Shown here: in pieces, positions 1 through 6,818 of the stretch
Layout: every line of letters begins with the position of its first letter
Numbering within the stretch: position 1 is the stretch's first letter
Source of the DNA: a virus
DNA length: 23,841 nucleotides
Direction: 5' to 3' (one strand)
IMG/VR virus record: IMGVR_UViG_3300025127_000279
Location: 1-23,841 of that record
The notes under the pieces: generated by a model
The model's database searches: none
Seen by the model: only the letters and a program-made list of their open reading frames with translations
Told to the model about the DNA's origin: nothing
Program-made: the position numbers and the translations under genes

Positions 1-975
1 ACAGGATCGGCTATTTCCAACAGAGAGGACTTGTTAGATGTCCTAACTATTCTTGCTCCAGAGGAAACACCTGTCCTTTCATCCGCCAACAAACAAAAAG
101 CATCAAGCACATTTGTTGAGTGGACAGTTGATAGTTTGGCTGCACCAAGTACCACAGGAGTTGCAGAAGGAGCTGACGTAACTAGCTTCACTGACAAATT
201 CTCAGGTCGTGCACGCCTTGGTAACTACGTACAAAAATTCCGTCGTGATTATATGGTTTCTGACCTACAAGAAGCAGTCGATTCTGTCGGCCCTGCTAAG
301 GTAGCTCAAGCAGAAGCTAAAGCAATCCGCGAACTAAAACGTGACGTAGAGGCAACATTAATTTCTACAAACGACCGCTCTGTTGAAAACGGTTCAAGTA
401 CATCTTACGGACTTCGTGGATTAGGCGATTGGCTTGATTCAGCTGGCCCATCAGATGTTCCTTCTGATTTCCGTACACCAGCAGACAGCATCTACACAAC
501 TTCAGAAGCTAATTCCACTGCGTTTACAGAATCAGCCCTTAATGACATTATTACAAGCATCTACAAAGTAACTGGTGCTACTAATAATCTTACATTAGTT
601 GCTGACACTGGTTTACGTCGTGTCATCAGTGACTTCGCTCGTTTACAAAGTGCTGATGGTACTTCAATCCGTGACGTTAACTATGATGGAGGTTCTTCTT
701 CAATCAAGTTATCTGTTGAGCTTTATCAATCAGATCACGGTGTTATCTCAATCGTAAACGCTAACCCTGATTGTACACCTAACTTCGGTGGTAATACTAC
801 TGATAGCTCAGGATTCATCGTTAACCCAGAATACTTTGGTATTGCTGAGTTAATACCTATGGGTTCAACTCGTCTACCTAACTTAGGTGGCGGTGAGCGT
901 GGATTTGTTGATTGTGCTCTTACATCCCTAATGTACCACCCTGGTGCACACGGATTAATCCAAGACGTTACTTAA
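1..975 (+). CDS. Major capsid protein, DUF5309/SU10-like (5' partial)
   Basis: This is the subunit of the phage head shell. The reading frame is open from the first base, so the gene starts outside the window. The TTG at position 31 is an internal codon, not a start. The visible 324 residues carry the pattern I know from DUF5309 (SU10-type) capsid proteins: REDLLDVLTILAPEETPVLS near the start, then the motifs WTVDSLAAP, EGADVTSFTDKF, RLGNYVQKFRRDY and ELKRDVEATLI, and a C-terminal part rich in short beta-like stretches. Family members are usually only slightly longer, so probably just a short N-terminal piece is missing. It is followed 20 bases later by a small protein with a strong ribosome site, and then by a terminator, a common way to give capsid genes their own abundant transcript. 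Family assignment is from remembered motifs. Confidence 0.85.
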   Translation, partial: TGSAISNREDLLDVLTILAPEETPVLSSANKQKASSTFVEWTVDSLAAPSTTGVAEGADVTSFTDKFSGRARLGNYVQKFRRDYMVSDLQEAVDSVGPAKVAQAEAKAIRELKRDVEATLISTNDRSVENGSSTSYGLRGLGDWLDSAGPSDVPSDFRTPADSIYTTSEANSTAFTESALNDIITSIYKVTGATNNLTLVADTGLRRVISDFARLQSADGTSIRDVNYDGGSSSIKLSVELYQSDHGVISIVNANPDCTPNFGGNTTDSSGFIVNPEYFGIAELIPMGSTRLPNLGGGERGFVDCALTSLMYHPGAHGLIQDVT

Positions 976-995
976 TAACTAGGAGGTAAAATATT

Positions 996-1442
996 ATGAC
1001 AAGATTAACAATAAATGAAGCTGGAACTTCTGGCTATACAGATGAATTAATTCTTACTCCAAGTGACTTCACTACTGCTGCTGGAAATACTACAACTGTA
1101 GTAAACTTTCCTGTTAAAGCTGGTGACCTTATTGATGCGTGTGCATTGATAGTAACTGAAGCATTTAGCACAAGTTCTAATATTACCATTGGCCCAGATG
1201 CTAACGCTGTTGATGGCGGAAGCACTGCTGACGCAGATGGTTTTATTGAAGCTGATAATGCTAATGCAACAGGAACTTCTGTCAATACTGGTGATTTACT
1301 AGATGATGGAGGAGGTGCAGGTGAAAACCGCTTTAAGGTTCACACTGATGGAAACATTACTATTACAGCTGCTAGTGCATTAAACGATGACACAAGCGGA
1401 CGTATGAGAGTATTGTTCAGTGTCAAAAGAACAAACTTCTAA
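996..1442 (+). CDS. Small beta-rich virion protein, possibly capsid decoration
   Basis: This 148-residue protein starts at an ATG preceded by a textbook Shine-Dalgarno site (AGGAGG at 981-986). It is rich in Thr, Ala, Asp, Gly and Asn, with almost no charge clusters and alternating beta-like segments (for example TTTVVNFPVKAGDLIDACAL, and the end RMRVLFSVKRTNF). The middle holds a flexible Asp/Gly-rich stretch (DLLDDGGGAGEN). It shares a transcript with the capsid gene and is closed off by the terminator just after it, so both are probably made in large amounts. In many phages the gene next to the capsid gene encodes a head decoration or stabilising protein. That role is an inference from position and composition; I do not recognise the family. 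A minus-strand reading frame over the same bases is a shadow. Confidence 0.7.
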   Translation: MTRLTINEAGTSGYTDELILTPSDFTTAAGNTTTVVNFPVKAGDLIDACALIVTEAFSTSSNITIGPDANAVDGGSTADADGFIEADNANATGTSVNTGDLLDDGGGAGENRFKVHTDGNITITAASALNDDTSGRMRVLFSVKRTNF

Positions 1443-1451
1443 ATAATTCTC

Positions 1452-1484
1452 GGTATGGGGGCGAAAGCCCCCTACCTTTTATTT
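1452..1484 (+). terminator. Rho-independent terminator after the capsid genes
   Basis: A GC-rich hairpin has a six-pair stem GGGGGC/GCCCCC closed by a GAAA tetraloop (a very stable GNRA loop). Four more pairs (GGTA/TACC) extend it past one bulged T. It is followed at once by TTTTATTT. It lies 9 bases after the stop of the 148-residue gene and 1 base before the next start codon, so it should cut most capsid transcripts and let only a fraction through to the tail genes. No separate promoter is obvious downstream, which fits partial read-through. Confidence 0.9.
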
Positions 1485-1796
1485 ATGACTAACATTATTA
1501 CAAATGTACCTCGTAGCTTTACGGATGGTGAAGTTGATGCAGCCTTTATGAAAGAGATCATAAATGGTTTTAAGCTAGAAGCAGCCACTGAGGCAGATCG
1601 AGTAAATATTGCGAGAAAAGAAGCTCGCCAAGAACAAGGCAAGACACATCCAGTGCTAGGTAAATGTGTTGCTACAATGCCTGCCCGTGAGTTTTTTAGG
1701 CTCACAAATAAGTATGGACACCATCACGTTCATTCTAAAGAATTTTTAAAATATTATAATAAAAAGTTTTCGGACTTATCGCCAAATAAAATATAA
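1485..1796 (+). CDS. Conserved-looking small phage protein, unknown function
   Basis: This is a 103-residue protein. The ATG at 1455 in the same frame lies inside the terminator hairpin stem, so the start at 1485 (MTNIITNVPRSF) is chosen instead. It is mostly helical and charged in the middle (residues about 15-50), then has a short region THPVLGKCVATMPAREFF and a His-rich motif KYGHHHVHSKEF near the C-terminus. Its stop overlaps the start of the next gene by one base (TAATG), so the two are probably translated together. It sits between capsid and head-tail adaptor genes, which suggests a head-completion or assembly role, but nothing in the sequence proves this. The cluster of five histidines within about ten residues could bind metal; that is speculation. 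Confidence 0.65.
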   Translation: MTNIITNVPRSFTDGEVDAAFMKEIINGFKLEAATEADRVNIARKEARQEQGKTHPVLGKCVATMPAREFFRLTNKYGHHHVHSKEFLKYYNKKFSDLSPNKI

Positions 1797-2878
1797 TGCA
1801 AACAAGAACCTACGGAGACTTATTTAAGTTAGTACAATCATTTGCAGGTGTAACAGCTTTTTCGGATAATGAGCAAGACGACATTGCTAATTTAATAAAT
1901 CGTAGGTATCAATCCGCATATAATACAAGTCAAATTTGGCCAAGATATTTAGTAATAGGTGAAAAAAGAAATATTAATTCATTTGTAATTTTACCAGGTT
2001 TAGGCGTAAATACTTATAATAATCTTTTATTTTATAAAGTAGGGAAAGACGGTTCAAGTCCATTTAGTGATGTATATATTCCTTCTAATATTACTGTTGG
2101 TACCAATGATACTTTAAATGTAAGAAAAACTTTTGATAGTGGTACTACTAATAGTCGCTGGAGAGTATTTCAAAATACTTGGTCATTAGGATCACAAGTT
2201 GGTAGTGGAGCAGGTGTTACTTTTAATTTAGTAGATAAGGTATGGAATGCTACTAATACAGGAATAACTTTTTTCCTCCAATCAGACCTTGAAAGTAATT
2301 TAACCACTCCTATTTCATATGATAACCCAGCAGATGTTGAACAATACTTAGAGGGGCAAAATTTTGGAGTAGCTCAAGTAGGAGGACAATTGCTTTTAAA
2401 AAAAGTATGTTGTATAGGGTTTGATGAAAAATATGAAGCTGACTCAAATACAGGTTTTGTTACTAGCAAGCCTACTATAGGCGAATTTATTAGAATACAT
2501 AAACAAAAACCATTTTTAAATAATTCATCCTTGGAGTACGATTTTTTTGTAGATGACTTAGGAGCACATATTTTAAATAAAATAAGTTCAGAAGATAGTT
2601 ATGTTTATGTAACTTATAAAAAACCATTTACTGCATTTACTACATCATCTAATTTTACAACTTCAACAGAAGAAGTACCAGGAGAGTTCTTTCAATACAT
2701 AGCATATGGAAGTTATGCTGATTTTTTACGTATGGATGGTCAGCATAATAAAGCACAACTTGAAGACCAAAATGCAGAATTTGCATTAGCACAACAATTA
2801 GAGAGAGTTGATGCTATAATGAATAACAACACAATTAACAAAAAATTCTCTACTTACGTAAATAGACAATCACGATGA
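1796..2878 (+). CDS. Head-tail adaptor (tail tubular protein A-like) with inserted domain
   Basis: This is probably the ring protein that joins the portal to the tail, like T7 gp11. The N-terminal part (residues 1-56: MQTRTYGDLFKLVQSFAGV, then INRRYQSAYN, then WPRYLVIGE) and the C-terminal part (about 228-360, including EFIRIHKQKPF, YVTYKKPF, and VPGEFFQYIAYGSYADFLRM followed by a helical tail) match a family of about 200-230 residues that I recall from short-tailed phages. Here the two halves are separated by roughly 150 extra residues (about 66-225) that are rich in aromatic and beta-forming residues (SRWRVFQNTWSLGS, VTFNLVDKVWNATNTGITFF). This looks like an inserted beta-sandwich domain. 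The start overlaps the previous stop, and the stop overlaps the next start (ATGA). The function is inferred from motifs and gene order. The identity of the inserted domain is unknown. Confidence 0.6.
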   Translation: MQTRTYGDLFKLVQSFAGVTAFSDNEQDDIANLINRRYQSAYNTSQIWPRYLVIGEKRNINSFVILPGLGVNTYNNLLFYKVGKDGSSPFSDVYIPSNITVGTNDTLNVRKTFDSGTTNSRWRVFQNTWSLGSQVGSGAGVTFNLVDKVWNATNTGITFFLQSDLESNLTTPISYDNPADVEQYLEGQNFGVAQVGGQLLLKKVCCIGFDEKYEADSNTGFVTSKPTIGEFIRIHKQKPFLNNSSLEYDFFVDDLGAHILNKISSEDSYVYVTYKKPFTAFTTSSNFTTSTEEVPGEFFQYIAYGSYADFLRMDGQHNKAQLEDQNAEFALAQQLERVDAIMNNNTINKKFSTYVNRQSR

Positions 2879-3192
2879 ACTCAAGAACAACTAATTTATA
2901 TCCAAAACCTACACCTGGCGTAACAGCTATGGAAATGCTTTCTGTAGATAGTACATCGGTACAGCATACTTTTGCCACAACATATAATCGCCTTACTAGA
3001 TACGTGGTATTAGATGTACAAGATGCAGATGCATATGTAACATACACAGGTGAAAACGCTAGTGATACAGTAGGTCATAGATTATTTGCTGGCCGAAGTT
3101 ATACTTGGGCAGTAGAAACTGCACAGCAAGCTAAGTTTGTAGCAACTGGAAGTACAACATCTGTTATAGCAGCATCAGAATTTACTGACTAA
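2875..3192 (+). CDS. Small virion-associated protein, unknown function
   Basis: This is a 105-residue protein whose ATG overlaps the stop of the adaptor gene by four bases (ATGA) and whose stop overlaps the next gene by one base, so it is tied into the structural operon by translational coupling. The sequence is neutral and beta-rich, with segments such as RLTRYVVLDVQDADAYVTYT and RSYTWAVETAQQAKFVATGS. It has no signal peptide, no membrane segment and no cysteines. Proteins of this kind, a small beta fold between adaptor and fibre genes, are often minor head or tail parts, but I do not recognise a named family. The call rests on position and composition only. Confidence 0.6.
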   Translation: MNSRTTNLYPKPTPGVTAMEMLSVDSTSVQHTFATTYNRLTRYVVLDVQDADAYVTYTGENASDTVGHRLFAGRSYTWAVETAQQAKFVATGSTTSVIAASEFTD

Positions 3193-4562
3193 TGCCTTAC
3201 GAAAAACTAGCTTCTGCTGAGAATATTCTCAAGGGTAATCTAGCATCAGCTTGGAATATTCTTGAAGGTACCTCTGGCGATTATACTGATTTAGGTATTG
3301 CTCGTAGATTCGGTGGTGCTACAGCTGCTTACTCATTGCGAGATATTGGTGCAATGAATGGTAGAGTAGTAAAGGTTCGTAGAAATAACGATAGTCAAGA
3401 AGAAGATTTTTCAGCAAATCAAATAGAAGCTGGAGTCCTAGAAAATTTTTGCAATAATGTACTAACAGTAGGTACAGCAGTAAATGGTACGGGTTCATTT
3501 CCTTATGGTTCATTTACAGCAAATGGTAACACTGGTTTTAGTGCAGACAATTCTGGTGGTTCTACCGCATCAGCTGGATTTCCTTACACTTTTAAAACTG
3601 GTGATATAATGACTGTTACATATACTGTGAGTAATTTTACTAGTGATTCTGGTTTAAGTCCAGCAATCAGAGGAACAACTGGAACTGGTAGTACTACTCA
3701 AGTAGCTGGTGGCGGTACTACATTTACGGCTAATGGAACATATACAGATACACTTACAGCCACCGCTGATGGAACACATTTAATGTATGCTGATGGTAAT
3801 ACTGGTTCTTATACTATAAGCAATTTTGCAGTAACATCTCATAAGACAGATGGCTTTGTTACTAAATGGTATGATCAAAGTGGTAATGGTAGAGATGCTA
3901 GTCAAACAACTCCAGCAAGCCAACCGTTCATAGTGCAAAATGGGGCACAGGTAAAACTGCAAAGTCTTCCTAGTGTAAACTTTGCTGGAAGAGGTTCTTC
4001 TAGTGCAAGAGGTCTTGTAACAAATTACGATATATCATCTGAGGGCAACTTAACTGAGTATAGCATTTATGCTGCATTTGATAACAATAGTCTTACTCCT
4101 CGGGCTTCACTTTTTACTGCTGGTGACCCTATTAATGGTTCTACTTCTTATGGTGGATTTGATATATTTGTGAACAGTAGCGGAGGCAGATTAGAGATTA
4201 ACCATCAAGAACACGGTACTAGCACTATAACAACAGTTCGTCCAGTAGATGATTTTAATAGTGGAGATACTTACAGAATATTAACAGTAAATTATAATTC
4301 ATCAAGCTTACTTTCAAAATTAATAAATGTTACAAGTGATAGTAATGCGGAAAACACAAGTCCACAAAAACCAGTAGCAAGAGATGGTAATGCAACAGCA
4401 CAGTATTTAAAAATTGGTGCAGCGTATACATTTCAATACACAGATTCTTGGCAAGGATTTATATCAGAAATAATAATGTTTGAAAAAGACATTAGGTCAG
4501 ACAATGATGACATTGTTAGTGATTTAACGAGTTTTTATGGACAACCATCATCTACACCATAA
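3192..4562 (+). CDS. Tail fibre/receptor-binding protein with concanavalin-like fold
   Basis: This is probably a tail fibre or adhesin that touches the host surface. It reads like a fold found in arabinofuranosidase-B/LamG-like phage proteins, split in two. The first half has AAYSLRDIG followed by VVKVRRNNDSQEEDF (about residues 45-73). The second half has FVTKWYDQSGNGRDASQ (from about 222), followed by QPFIVQNGA and SLPSVNFAGRGSS. Between them, residues about 88-220 form an extra Thr/Gly/Asn-rich module (for example DIMTVTYTVSN, TYTDTLTATADG, GSYTISNFAVTS) that looks like an inserted carbohydrate-binding type beta-sandwich. The C-terminus (about 265-456) continues the lectin-like fold and includes WQGFISEIIMF, which is typical for LamG-type domains. 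No catalytic residues could be confirmed, so binding rather than cleavage is the safer reading. The start overlaps the previous stop (TAATG). Confidence 0.65.
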   Translation: MPYEKLASAENILKGNLASAWNILEGTSGDYTDLGIARRFGGATAAYSLRDIGAMNGRVVKVRRNNDSQEEDFSANQIEAGVLENFCNNVLTVGTAVNGTGSFPYGSFTANGNTGFSADNSGGSTASAGFPYTFKTGDIMTVTYTVSNFTSDSGLSPAIRGTTGTGSTTQVAGGGTTFTANGTYTDTLTATADGTHLMYADGNTGSYTISNFAVTSHKTDGFVTKWYDQSGNGRDASQTTPASQPFIVQNGAQVKLQSLPSVNFAGRGSSSARGLVTNYDISSEGNLTEYSIYAAFDNNSLTPRASLFTAGDPINGSTSYGGFDIFVNSSGGRLEINHQEHGTSTITTVRPVDDFNSGDTYRILTVNYNSSSLLSKLINVTSDSNAENTSPQKPVARDGNATAQYLKIGAAYTFQYTDSWQGFISEIIMFEKDIRSDNDDIVSDLTSFYGQPSSTP

Positions 4563-4576
4563 CCAATAATTTAATT

Positions 4577-4819
4577 ATGAGCGAAGAAACAATAAATTAT
4601 TTAGTATACGACACAGAAGTTGATGCAATTGCGAGAGCAGACATAGAGGGTGCTAGAAGAGGTTACGCTTACCATAATACACCAGATGGAGTAAGTAGAT
4701 ACCATACTTATCCTCAAATAACTGCTGATGCAAAGTATGCACTAGTTGTAAACGAATACGAACTAACAGACGATGAAACAGCAGCTATAGTAACTGATGT
4801 CAAATTTCTAGAATTATAG
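4577..4819 (+). CDS. Small acidic protein, unknown function
   Basis: This 80-residue acidic protein begins MSEETINYLVYDTEVDAIAR and contains a Tyr/His-rich middle (RGYAYHNTPDGVSRYHTYP) and a helical acidic end (ELTDDETAAIVTDVKFLEL). It has no membrane segment or signal peptide. It lies 14 bases after the lectin-like fibre gene and just before the putative lysis genes. Small proteins of this size next to fibre genes are sometimes fibre-assembly helpers, but there is no direct evidence here, and no known family is claimed. The start has only a weak A-rich leader (CAATAATTTAATT) and no clear Shine-Dalgarno site. Confidence 0.6.
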   Translation: MSEETINYLVYDTEVDAIARADIEGARRGYAYHNTPDGVSRYHTYPQITADAKYALVVNEYELTDDETAAIVTDVKFLEL

Positions 4820-4829
4820 GGAAAATAAA

Positions 4830-4988
4830 ATGGAAGCAATGACTAGTAGAGTAGCAATGGGTTCAGCAGGGTTTTTCGCTTGCTTAGGATTGCAAGAGAT
4901 TAACCAAGTAGTTAGTCTAATTGTTGGTTGTGCTACACTTATATTTTTAGGACTTTCTATATATAAATTAATCAAGGAGATGAAATGA
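4830..4988 (+). CDS. Small two-helix membrane protein, holin or lysis-accessory candidate
   Basis: A 52-residue gene begins 10 bases after the previous stop, with an A/G-rich leader (GGGAAAATAAA). The protein has two hydrophobic stretches, residues about 11-21 (GSAGFFACLG) and about 27-46 (NQVVSLIVGCATLIFLGLSI), then ends in a basic tail (YKLIKEMK). Its stop overlaps the start of the 3TM holin gene by four bases (ATGA), so the two should be translated together. Small hydrophobic proteins with a charged C-terminus beside a holin are commonly second holins or antiholins. That role is inferred from topology and neighbour only. The first hydrophobic stretch is short for a full membrane span, so a single-span protein is also possible. 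Confidence 0.6.
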   Translation: MEAMTSRVAMGSAGFFACLGLQEINQVVSLIVGCATLIFLGLSIYKLIKEMK

Positions 4989-5392
4989 GTACAGAATTAT
5001 TAGCAATGCTAGGTGGTGGAGCAAGTGGATTTTTGTTCAAACTTATCGGCACATTAGTACAGAATCAAGCAGCAGTTACTGAAGGCTTGATCAAAAAACA
5101 ACAAGCATCAGACGCAAGTGCAGATGCAGCAGCAGCTAGGGTAGATACCTTTGGTGCTTGGACACGTAGAATTATCGTGTTAACAGTATTGTTTGGTGTA
5201 ATTATTGCACCATTTATATTAGCACACAGTGAAGAGGGTGTTACTGTAGCAAGTGAATATAGTAAATGGTTTGGATTTGCTAAAGGCACAGTTTACCAAA
5301 CTCTTCACGGATACATAATTTTACCAGAAATAAAAACAGCGGTTATTAGTATTATTTCCTTTTACTTTGGAAGTGCCGCAGTAAGTAAATAA
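4985..5392 (+). CDS. Holin, 3TM type (GTA_holin_3TM-like)
   Basis: This is likely the holin that permeabilises the inner membrane to start lysis. The 135-residue protein has a hydrophobic N-terminal segment (residues about 4-24, LLAMLGGGASGFLFKLIGTL), a polar Ala/Asp/Gln-rich linker (about 25-58), a clear membrane span (about 62-81, RRIIVLTVLFGVIIAPFIL), and a C-terminal span (about 111-130) preceded by GYIILPEIKTAV and followed by FYFGSAAVSK. This order matches what I remember of the 3TM holin family first described in gene transfer agents and common in marine phages. A good Shine-Dalgarno site (AAGGAG, 4975-4980) precedes the ATG, which overlaps the previous stop. No endolysin is recognisable next to it, which is unusual for a lysis cassette. 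Confidence 0.65.
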   Translation: MSTELLAMLGGGASGFLFKLIGTLVQNQAAVTEGLIKKQQASDASADAAAARVDTFGAWTRRIIVLTVLFGVIIAPFILAHSEEGVTVASEYSKWFGFAKGTVYQTLHGYIILPEIKTAVISIISFYFGSAAVSK

Positions 5393-5414
5393 TTATGAAA
5401 TGTAAATTATGTAA

Positions 5415-6254
5415 ATGGATAAGCAAACTGCCAAAAATAAACTCAAAGAATTGCGAGATTCTCTGTCCGAAGTTTTGGATGGAAAGAATCACCAAAGTTC
5501 TGAAGAGATTAAAGAGCAGTCTGCTGAAGCTATCCAGCAAGCCCGTTCAGCTAGTAAGCAGCTTAAAAAGTCGCTTCTTGAAAAAATAAAAGATCTACCT
5601 GTTGTACAGAAGGTTAGTGAGCTAGGTACCGCTGGTAGTGTTGCTGTAAGTACAGCCGCAGTTACTCAAACAAATGTCGCAATAGATCAGACAGAAGTCT
5701 TCGTGGCAAGTGTCGCAAACGATATTGTGGAGGAGCGTATCGAGGCCCCAATGTTTATTGATACCTTTGTTGACTTCCACGCTTTGAATGATTGGGGTCA
5801 AGTTGTGCTTATAGAAAAGGTTTCCGAGGCTCAGGCTTTCGTTGCTGAGGCTTCCGAACAACTACAGACTTCCACTCAATCTGCCCCTTCTCAGGATTCC
5901 ACACCTGAACCCGCTGCTTCTTCCAATAGTTCTTCCTCTGAAAAATCCGCTCAAAGCGGTCAGCCACAACAAACTGATAAATCACAAGGGACACAAAACA
6001 AAGGGCAAGAATCAAAAGGAGAAAATTCATCTAAAAATAACGATTCAAAAGAAGATAACAAAGGTAAACAAGAATCAGCCCAAGAATCCAAAACTGAAGA
6101 ACAGAAAGAATCTCAAGAAAATAAATCATCCTCTAATGCTGATACAAAGTCAGAGGCTGTCAAGAATAATATACCTGTAGTTAACACACCTATTGATATA
6201 ATAGACGAAGTTAAACCTCACTCTAGTATAATACCAGTATCATCTACTAACTAA
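5415..6254 (+). CDS. Low-complexity 279-residue protein, unknown function
   Basis: I do not recognise this protein. Residues about 1-75 form a charged, heptad-like helical region (MDKQTAKNKLKELRDSLSEV and so on) typical of a coiled coil. Residues about 55-140 are less charged and beta/alpha mixed. From about 145 to 250 the sequence is extremely polar and repetitive, dominated by Ser, Gln, Lys, Glu and Asn (for example SKNNDSKEDNKGKQESAQES), so it is probably disordered. It ends with IPVVNTPIDIIDEVKPHSSI. The ATG has a TAA directly upstream in frame and no clear Shine-Dalgarno site. A short different-frame reading frame (5395-5589, starting 3 bases after the holin stop) overlaps its start, so initiation here may depend on coupling. 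The stop overlaps the next gene's start by one base. Its place among membrane and lysis genes hints at an envelope-related or assembly role, but this is not shown. Confidence 0.65.
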   Translation: MDKQTAKNKLKELRDSLSEVLDGKNHQSSEEIKEQSAEAIQQARSASKQLKKSLLEKIKDLPVVQKVSELGTAGSVAVSTAAVTQTNVAIDQTEVFVASVANDIVEERIEAPMFIDTFVDFHALNDWGQVVLIEKVSEAQAFVAEASEQLQTSTQSAPSQDSTPEPAASSNSSSSEKSAQSGQPQQTDKSQGTQNKGQESKGENSSKNNDSKEDNKGKQESAQESKTEEQKESQENKSSSNADTKSEAVKNNIPVVNTPIDIIDEVKPHSSIIPVSSTN

Positions 6255-6424
6255 TGGAATTTTTTAAATACATATTTGAAAATTATAAAGATAACATCTT
6301 AGGTATGACCTTTGCTTATATTGGCATCATATCGATTTTCATTATGTTTTTACCTAAAGACAATATCATCAGTAAGCTCTTTAAAGAGTTTGCTTCAATC
6401 CTTACTTCACTATTCAAAAAATGA
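6254..6424 (+). CDS. Small single-span membrane protein
   Basis: This is a 56-residue protein. It has a short amphipathic N-terminus (MEFFKYIFENYKDN), one membrane-spanning segment at about residues 15-33 (ILGMTFAYIGIISIFIMF), then a Pro-Lys-Asp turn and an amphipathic, basic C-terminal helix (about 39-56, ending LTSLFKK). The start overlaps the previous stop by one base (TAATG), and its stop overlaps the next gene's start by four bases (ATGA). It is therefore locked between the low-complexity protein and the PEP-CTERM-like protein. A spanin or antiholin role is possible, but there is no lipobox or coiled coil to support a spanin. Function unknown. Confidence 0.6.
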   Translation: MEFFKYIFENYKDNILGMTFAYIGIISIFIMFLPKDNIISKLFKEFASILTSLFKK

Positions 6425-6690
6425 GCCACGAAATACAATACCTAAACAACGACTCCGATTACGATTGGGGCGAAAGCATATCACTATCTAACTATAATTA
6501 CTTCTTTGTACCATCAATACCCGAATGGGCATATGGAGAATTTGATGGACTTCTTTACGAAGGAGTTCAATATAACTGGGATGAAGTTGATTACCGATTA
6601 TCTGTTGAATACAACAGTGTACCTGAACCAGCGAGTGTAGGTGTTATAATGGGATTAGCGCTAATTTGTATAGTATTATTTAAAAAATGA
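6421..6690 (+). CDS. Small acidic protein with a PEP-CTERM-like C-terminal sorting signal
   Basis: This 89-residue protein ends with the three-part pattern of PEP-CTERM exosortase signals: the motif VPEPAS (residues 67-72), a hydrophobic span (about 73-87, VGVIMGLALICIVLF), and a basic tip (KK at 88-89). The rest (1-66) is acidic and unusually rich in Tyr and Trp (for example NYNYFFVPSIPEWAYGEF). Known PEP-CTERM proteins are exported surface proteins cleaved by an exosortase/EpsH-type enzyme in Gram-negative bacteria with extracellular polysaccharide. They normally have an N-terminal signal peptide, and none is visible here. The gene is coupled to both neighbours by ATGA overlaps, so it belongs to the phage operon. 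Either it mimics or engages the host sorting system, or it is simply a small C-tail-anchored protein with a chance PEP motif. Confidence 0.65.
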   Translation: MSHEIQYLNNDSDYDWGESISLSNYNYFFVPSIPEWAYGEFDGLLYEGVQYNWDEVDYRLSVEYNSVPEPASVGVIMGLALICIVLFKK

Positions 6691-6797
6691 AACCTAACAA
6701 AAAACTTACAGCAAAACAAAAAAAAATAGCAAGTGCCGCTGCTCCAAAAGATAAAATTACTGGAGCTGATTTCAGAGCACTTAGGAGAAAAATATAA
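6687..6797 (+). CDS. Tiny basic protein, 36 residues
   Basis: The first of eight short basic genes. Its ATG overlaps the previous stop by four bases (ATGA). The sequence starts MKPNKKLTAKQKKIASAA and continues with PKDKITGADFRALRRKI. The block LTAKQKKIA...PKDKITGADF..LR looks like a conserved short phage protein that I associate with marine phages, but I cannot name a family. There is no cysteine or membrane segment, and about a third of the residues are Lys or Arg. It probably binds nucleic acid or an acidic virion protein; that is inferred from charge alone. Confidence 0.5.
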   Translation: MKPNKKLTAKQKKIASAAAPKDKITGADFRALRRKI

Positions 6798-6818
6798 CAA
6801 TTAACAAAAGGATATATT

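Noticed and set aside
1455-1484. An earlier in-frame ATG for the 103-residue protein
   Set aside because: It lies inside the stem of the terminator hairpin and would add ten residues encoded by the hairpin itself; the ATG at 1485 is more natural.
5395-5589. A 64-residue frame starting 3 bases after the holin stop, with four cysteines near its start
   Set aside because: It overlaps the longer 279-residue frame almost fully; the cysteine spacing could be chance and the rest is Lys/Leu/Ser-rich as expected from an off-frame reading. Kept only as a possible leader for coupled translation.
5842-6180. A 112-residue Pro/Leu/Lys/Asn-rich frame inside the 279-residue gene
   Set aside because: It is the shifted reading of the low-complexity tract; its composition follows directly from the repeated codons there.
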